From: Pseudomonas sp. GV071
Lineage (GTDB): Bacteria > Pseudomonadota > Gammaproteobacteria > Pseudomonadales > Pseudomonadaceae
DNA length: 64,000 bases
Reading direction: 5' to 3'
Assembly: GCF_003050835.1 (NCBI RefSeq)
Contig: NZ_QAOJ01000006.1
Coordinates: 310,001 to 374,000 of the forward strand
Position numbers and translations under genes: made by a program. Shown piece after piece: positions 60,990 to 64,000 of the stretch. The stretch's first letter is position 1. Each line of letters opens with the position of its first letter. The notes beneath the pieces were generated by a model. It made no database searches and was not told the origin of the DNA. It saw only the letters and a program-made list of their open reading frames with translations.

Positions 60990-62012
60990 ATGAGCGAAAC
61001 CATTCTGGTCACCGGCGGTGCCGGCTATATCGGCTCGCACACCACCCTGGCTCTGCTGGAAGCGGGCTACGAGGTGGTGGTGCTGGACAACCTGTGCAAC
61101 AGCTCGCCGGAGTCGTTGCAACGGGTGGCAAAAATCTGCGGCAAGCAGGCGGAATTCATTCAGGGCGACATCCGTGACCGGGTGCTGCTCGATGAACTGT
61201 TCGCCTCACGACCAATCAGCGCGGTGCTGCATTTCGCCGGCCTGAAAGCGGTCGGCGAAAGCGTGGCCAAGCCGTTGGCCTACTACGAAAACAACGTCGC
61301 CGGCAGCGTCACCCTGTGCCAGGCCATGGCCCAGGCGGGTGTCTACCGGCTGGTGTTCAGCTCGTCGGCCACGGTGTATGGCGAACCGACACAGATGCCG
61401 ATTCGCGAAGACTTCCCCACCGGCACGCCGACCAACCCCTACGGCCGCTCCAAGCTGATGGTGGAAGAGCTGCTGCAGGACCTGGCGCGTTCCGAACCGC
61501 GCTGGAGCATCGCCTTGCTGCGCTACTTCAACCCCGTGGGCGCCCACAGCAGCGGCCTGATTGGTGAAGATCCGAACGGCATTCCCAACAACCTGCTGCC
61601 CTATATCAGCCAGGTGGCCATCGGCAAACTCAAGCAGTTGTCGGTATTCGGCAACGACTACGCCACCGTCGACGGTACCGGCGTGCGTGACTACATCCAC
61701 GTCGAAGACCTGGCCGACGGACACCTCAAAGCCTTGCAGGCAATCGTCGACAACGGCGGGGTGAAGATCTGGAACCTCGGCACCGGCCAGGGCTACAGCG
61801 TGCTGCAGATGGTCCACGCCTTCGAACACGCCAGCGGTCAGCCCGTGCCTTATCAACTGGTGCCACGTCGCCCAGGGGATATCGCCGAATGCTGGGCCGA
61901 CCCGGCCAAGGCCGCCAGCGAACTGGGCTGGAAAGCCGAACGCGGCCTGGAACAAATGATGAGCGACACCTGGCGTTGGCAATCGGCCAACCCGCAAGGG
62001 TACGCGCAATAA
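60990..62012 (+). CDS. galE: UDP-glucose 4-epimerase
   Basis: The 340-residue GalE has [58 protein letters not shown] (Tyr-x3-Lys), [11 protein letters not shown] and [14 protein letters not shown], all diagnostic. It converts UDP-glucose to UDP-galactose for the polymer. Confidence 0.96.
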   Translation: MSETILVTGGAGYIGSHTTLALLEAGYEVVVLDNLCNSSPESLQRVAKICGKQAEFIQGDIRDRVLLDELFASRPISAVLHFAGLKAVGESVAKPLAYYENNVAGSVTLCQAMAQAGVYRLVFSSSATVYGEPTQMPIREDFPTGTPTNPYGRSKLMVEELLQDLARSEPRWSIALLRYFNPVGAHSSGLIGEDPNGIPNNLLPYISQVAIGKLKQLSVFGNDYATVDGTGVRDYIHVEDLADGHLKALQAIVDNGGVKIWNLGTGQGYSVLQMVHAFEHASGQPVPYQLVPRRPGDIAECWADPAKAASELGWKAERGLEQMMSDTWRWQSANPQGYAQ

Positions 62013-62030
62013 CGAATCACATCGGACGAA

Positions 62031-62127
62031 GTAGGTTGGGTTGAGCCAAAGGCGAAGCCCAACATGGATCTACACGCGGAGCCCGTTGGGCTCCTTGTTG
62101 GGCTTCGCTGTGCTCAACCCAACCTAC
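62031..62127. repeat. Long inverted repeat between galE and galU
   Basis: GTAGGTTGGGTTGAGCCAAA... at 62031-62064 is mirrored by ...GTGCTCAACCCAACCTAC at 62096-62127, about 32 bases per arm. Between them a second hairpin, GGAGCCC-GTT-GGGCTCC (62078-62094), sits in the loop. It looks like a dispersed palindromic element and may act as a partial terminator before galU. Confidence 0.85.
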
Positions 62128-62155
62128 GGGTTTAATTCCTTTCAGGAGCTTTTTT

Positions 62156-62989
62156 ATGATCCGCAAATGCCTGTTCCCTGCGGCCGGTTACGGCACGCGT
62201 TTTTTGCCGGCCACCAAGGCCATGCCCAAAGAAATGCTGCCCATCGTCAACAAGCCGCTGATTCAGTACGGCGTTGAAGAGGCCCGCGACGCCGGCCTGC
62301 AACACATGGCCATCGTCACCGGCCGTGGCAAGCGCGCGCTGGAAGACCACTTCGATATCAGCTACGAGCTGGAGCACCAGATCCGCGGCACCGACAAGGA
62401 ACACTTCCTCAAAGGCACCCGCGAACTGATCGATGGCTGCACCTTCTCCTACACCCGTCAGGTGGCCATGAATGGCCTCGGCCACGCGATCCTCTGCGGC
62501 CAACCGCTGATTGGTGACGAAGCCTTTGCCGTGGTGCTGGCGGACGACCTGTGCATCAACCTCGATGGCGACAGCGTACTCACCCAGATGATCAAGCTGT
62601 ACAACCAGTTCCGCTGCTCGATCGTGGCAATCATGGAAGTACCGGCTGATCAGACCAGTAAGTACGGCGTGATTTCTGGCGAGCTGATTCGTGACGACCT
62701 CTACCGCGTGCACAGCATGGTGGAAAAACCCAAACCCGAAGATGCGCCGTCGAACCTGGCGATCATCGGCCGCTACATTCTGACCCCGGACATCTTCGGC
62801 CTGATCGCCGACACCGAGCCTGGCAAGAACGGCGAAATCCAGATCACCGACGCCCTGCTCAAACAGGCCAAAGCCGGTTGCGTGCTGGCGTACAAATTCA
62901 AAGGCAAACGCTTCGATTGCGGCAGTGCCGAAGGGTACGTGGAAGCCACCAACTTCTGCTTTGAAGAGCTGTACCTCAAAGGCAAGTAA
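62156..62989 (+). CDS. galU: UTP-glucose-1-phosphate uridylyltransferase
   Basis: The 277-residue GalU has the nucleotidyltransferase motif FPAAGYGTRFLPATKAMPKE, QYGVEEARDAG, VLADDLCINLDG and VEKPKPEDAPSNLAIIGRYI. It makes UDP-glucose, the substrate of GalE and probably of the initiating transferase. AGGAG precedes the ATG. Confidence 0.96.
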   Translation: MIRKCLFPAAGYGTRFLPATKAMPKEMLPIVNKPLIQYGVEEARDAGLQHMAIVTGRGKRALEDHFDISYELEHQIRGTDKEHFLKGTRELIDGCTFSYTRQVAMNGLGHAILCGQPLIGDEAFAVVLADDLCINLDGDSVLTQMIKLYNQFRCSIVAIMEVPADQTSKYGVISGELIRDDLYRVHSMVEKPKPEDAPSNLAIIGRYILTPDIFGLIADTEPGKNGEIQITDALLKQAKAGCVLAYKFKGKRFDCGSAEGYVEATNFCFEELYLKGK

Positions 62990-63114
62990 CAACCGCAACG
63001 CCCCTCCTCTTTTTTCGTCAATGCCGGTGCGCAAGGATGCGCGCTGGTTCGTTTTTCCGCGCCACAGTTCCAGGGCCCACCTCGCAGAAAGGGTGGTCTT
63101 TGACAGGCAATAAA

Positions 63115-64000
63115 ATGACCAGTACCAGTAAGGGATTCAGAACGGATATCAATGGCCTCAGAGCCTGGGCCGTGGTTTCAGTTGTGCTTTATCACTTTGG
63201 CGTCAGTGGCTTTTCCGGGGGGTTCGTTGGGGTAGACGTGTTCTTCGTGATTTCCGGTTTTCTGATGACGGGCATCATCTTCAGCAGCCTGGAAAAACAA
63301 AGCGCCGGCAGCAAGGTGTTTTCCGTTTTCGATTTTTACCTGTCGCGCGCGCGCCGGATCATTCCAGCCTTGCTGGTGCTGTGCGGCGTGCTGTTGGTGG
63401 TGGGCTGGCTGTGTTTGCCGGCCACCGAATACCGGATTCTCGGGCGCCATGCGCTGAGCGCCCTGTCGTTTCTCTCCAACCTGGTGTTCTGGAGCGAGGA
63501 TGGCTATTTCGATAGCGCTTCCCACGACAAGCTGTTGCTGCACACCTGGTCTTTATCGGTGGAGTGGCAGTTCTACCTGTTGTTGCCGCTGGCGATGCTG
63601 GCGGTGTGGAAGCTCAAGCCGGGGCGCGGCCCGCAAGTGCTGATGATCGCCACCGGGCTGTTGCTGTCGCTGCTGCTGTGCGTGTACATCACCCCGATCA
63701 AGACCTCGGCGGCCTTCTACCTGCTGCCCACCCGGGCCTGGGAAATGCTCGCCGGTGGCCTGCTGTACCTGACCGCCAACCAGATGCGCCTCAGCGCGCT
63801 GTGGCAACGGCTGATAGAGGCCCTGGGTTTTGCCCTGCTGATCGGCTCGATTCTGTTGTTCGATGCCAGCAGCCTGTGGCCGGGTTGGCGCGCACTGGTG
63901 CCGGTGACGGGCACCCTGCTGGTACTTCTGGCGGCACGCCAGGGTTCGCTATGGACCGCCAGCCGCTTCACCCAATGGCTGGGTGATTGCTCGTATTCGC
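63115..64000 (+). CDS. Acyltransferase 3 (OafA-type) membrane protein, cut by window edge
   Basis: The visible 295 residues carry the family N-terminus: GFRTDINGLRAWAVVSVVLY with His27, FVGVDVFFVISGFLMTG and the FYLSRARRIIPALLV segment. Several membrane helices follow. It should transfer acetyl or a similar acyl group to the sugar repeat. A TTG at 63100 with AAGGG upstream is an alternative start. The C-terminal half, and any SGNH domain, lie outside the window. Confidence 0.93.
   Translation, partial: MTSTSKGFRTDINGLRAWAVVSVVLYHFGVSGFSGGFVGVDVFFVISGFLMTGIIFSSLEKQSAGSKVFSVFDFYLSRARRIIPALLVLCGVLLVVGWLCLPATEYRILGRHALSALSFLSNLVFWSEDGYFDSASHDKLLLHTWSLSVEWQFYLLLPLAMLAVWKLKPGRGPQVLMIATGLLLSLLLCVYITPIKTSAAFYLLPTRAWEMLAGGLLYLTANQMRLSALWQRLIEALGFALLIGSILLFDASSLWPGWRALVPVTGTLLVLLAARQGSLWTASRFTQWLGDCSYS

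Overview
The window reads as a chromosomal segment of a high-GC Pseudomonas, most likely of the P. putida/P. fluorescens complex. This rests on the gene families, the REP-type intergenic palindromes, the ATGA-coupled operons and the many sigma-54 promoters. No tRNA, rRNA, insertion sequence, prophage or CRISPR array was seen.

1-15.6 kb: a probable organosulfur-scavenging locus. A TonB-dependent receptor (cut by the left edge) is divergent from a + strand series. The series holds a DszB-like desulfinase homologue, a class II aldolase-like protein, a DszA/NtaA-type flavin monooxygenase, a YejB-E-F-A-type peptide-class ABC importer, a nitroreductase, an ABC exporter and two more DszB-like paralogues. 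The three DszB-like proteins have no signal peptide and keep the Cys/His/Arg active-site pattern, except that the third has Ser in place of Cys. Three -24/-12 (sigma-54) promoters serve the locus and short palindromes lie in the divergent gap. Most of the encoded proteins are very poor in Met and Cys, as expected for proteins made under sulfur starvation. This is the strongest candidate for an undescribed system here.

15.6-22.4 kb: a diguanylate cyclase and a LysE-type exporter, then a FecI/FecR-controlled siderophore receptor operon with a periplasmic IroE-like esterase.

22.4-31.2 kb: small unknown or accessory genes (an AT-richer membrane-anchored protein, an orphan Xre/MbcA-type antitoxin-like protein, membrane proteins, a lipoprotein, a cupin). 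Then comes a glycerate/aldarate module: MFS transporter, CdaR regulator and glycerate kinase, with matching palindromes before cdaR and before the kinase.

31.5-42.9 kb: a compact flagellar rod-hook cluster, flgBCDEFGHIJKL plus one unknown gene on the - strand, with flgA divergent. Its FlgK, FlgL and FlgE are short for Pseudomonas and its FlgJ carries a lytic transglycosylase domain, so it may belong to a second (lateral-type) flagellar system.

44.0-64.0 kb: a Wzx/Wzy-type exopolysaccharide operon. It starts with an RfaH-like antiterminator, followed by an exact ops element. Then come a small secreted protein, an outer-membrane barrel, a short OPX protein, a Wzc-type tyrosine kinase, its PHP phosphatase, a VpsP-like protein, a WcaJ-type initiating transferase, a Wzy-like polymerase, a Wzx flippase and three glycosyltransferases. 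ManC, a nucleotide-sugar epimerase, GalE, GalU and an acyltransferase (cut by the right edge) complete it. The precursor genes point to GDP-mannose, UDP-glucose and UDP-galactose as sugar donors and to an acylated product.
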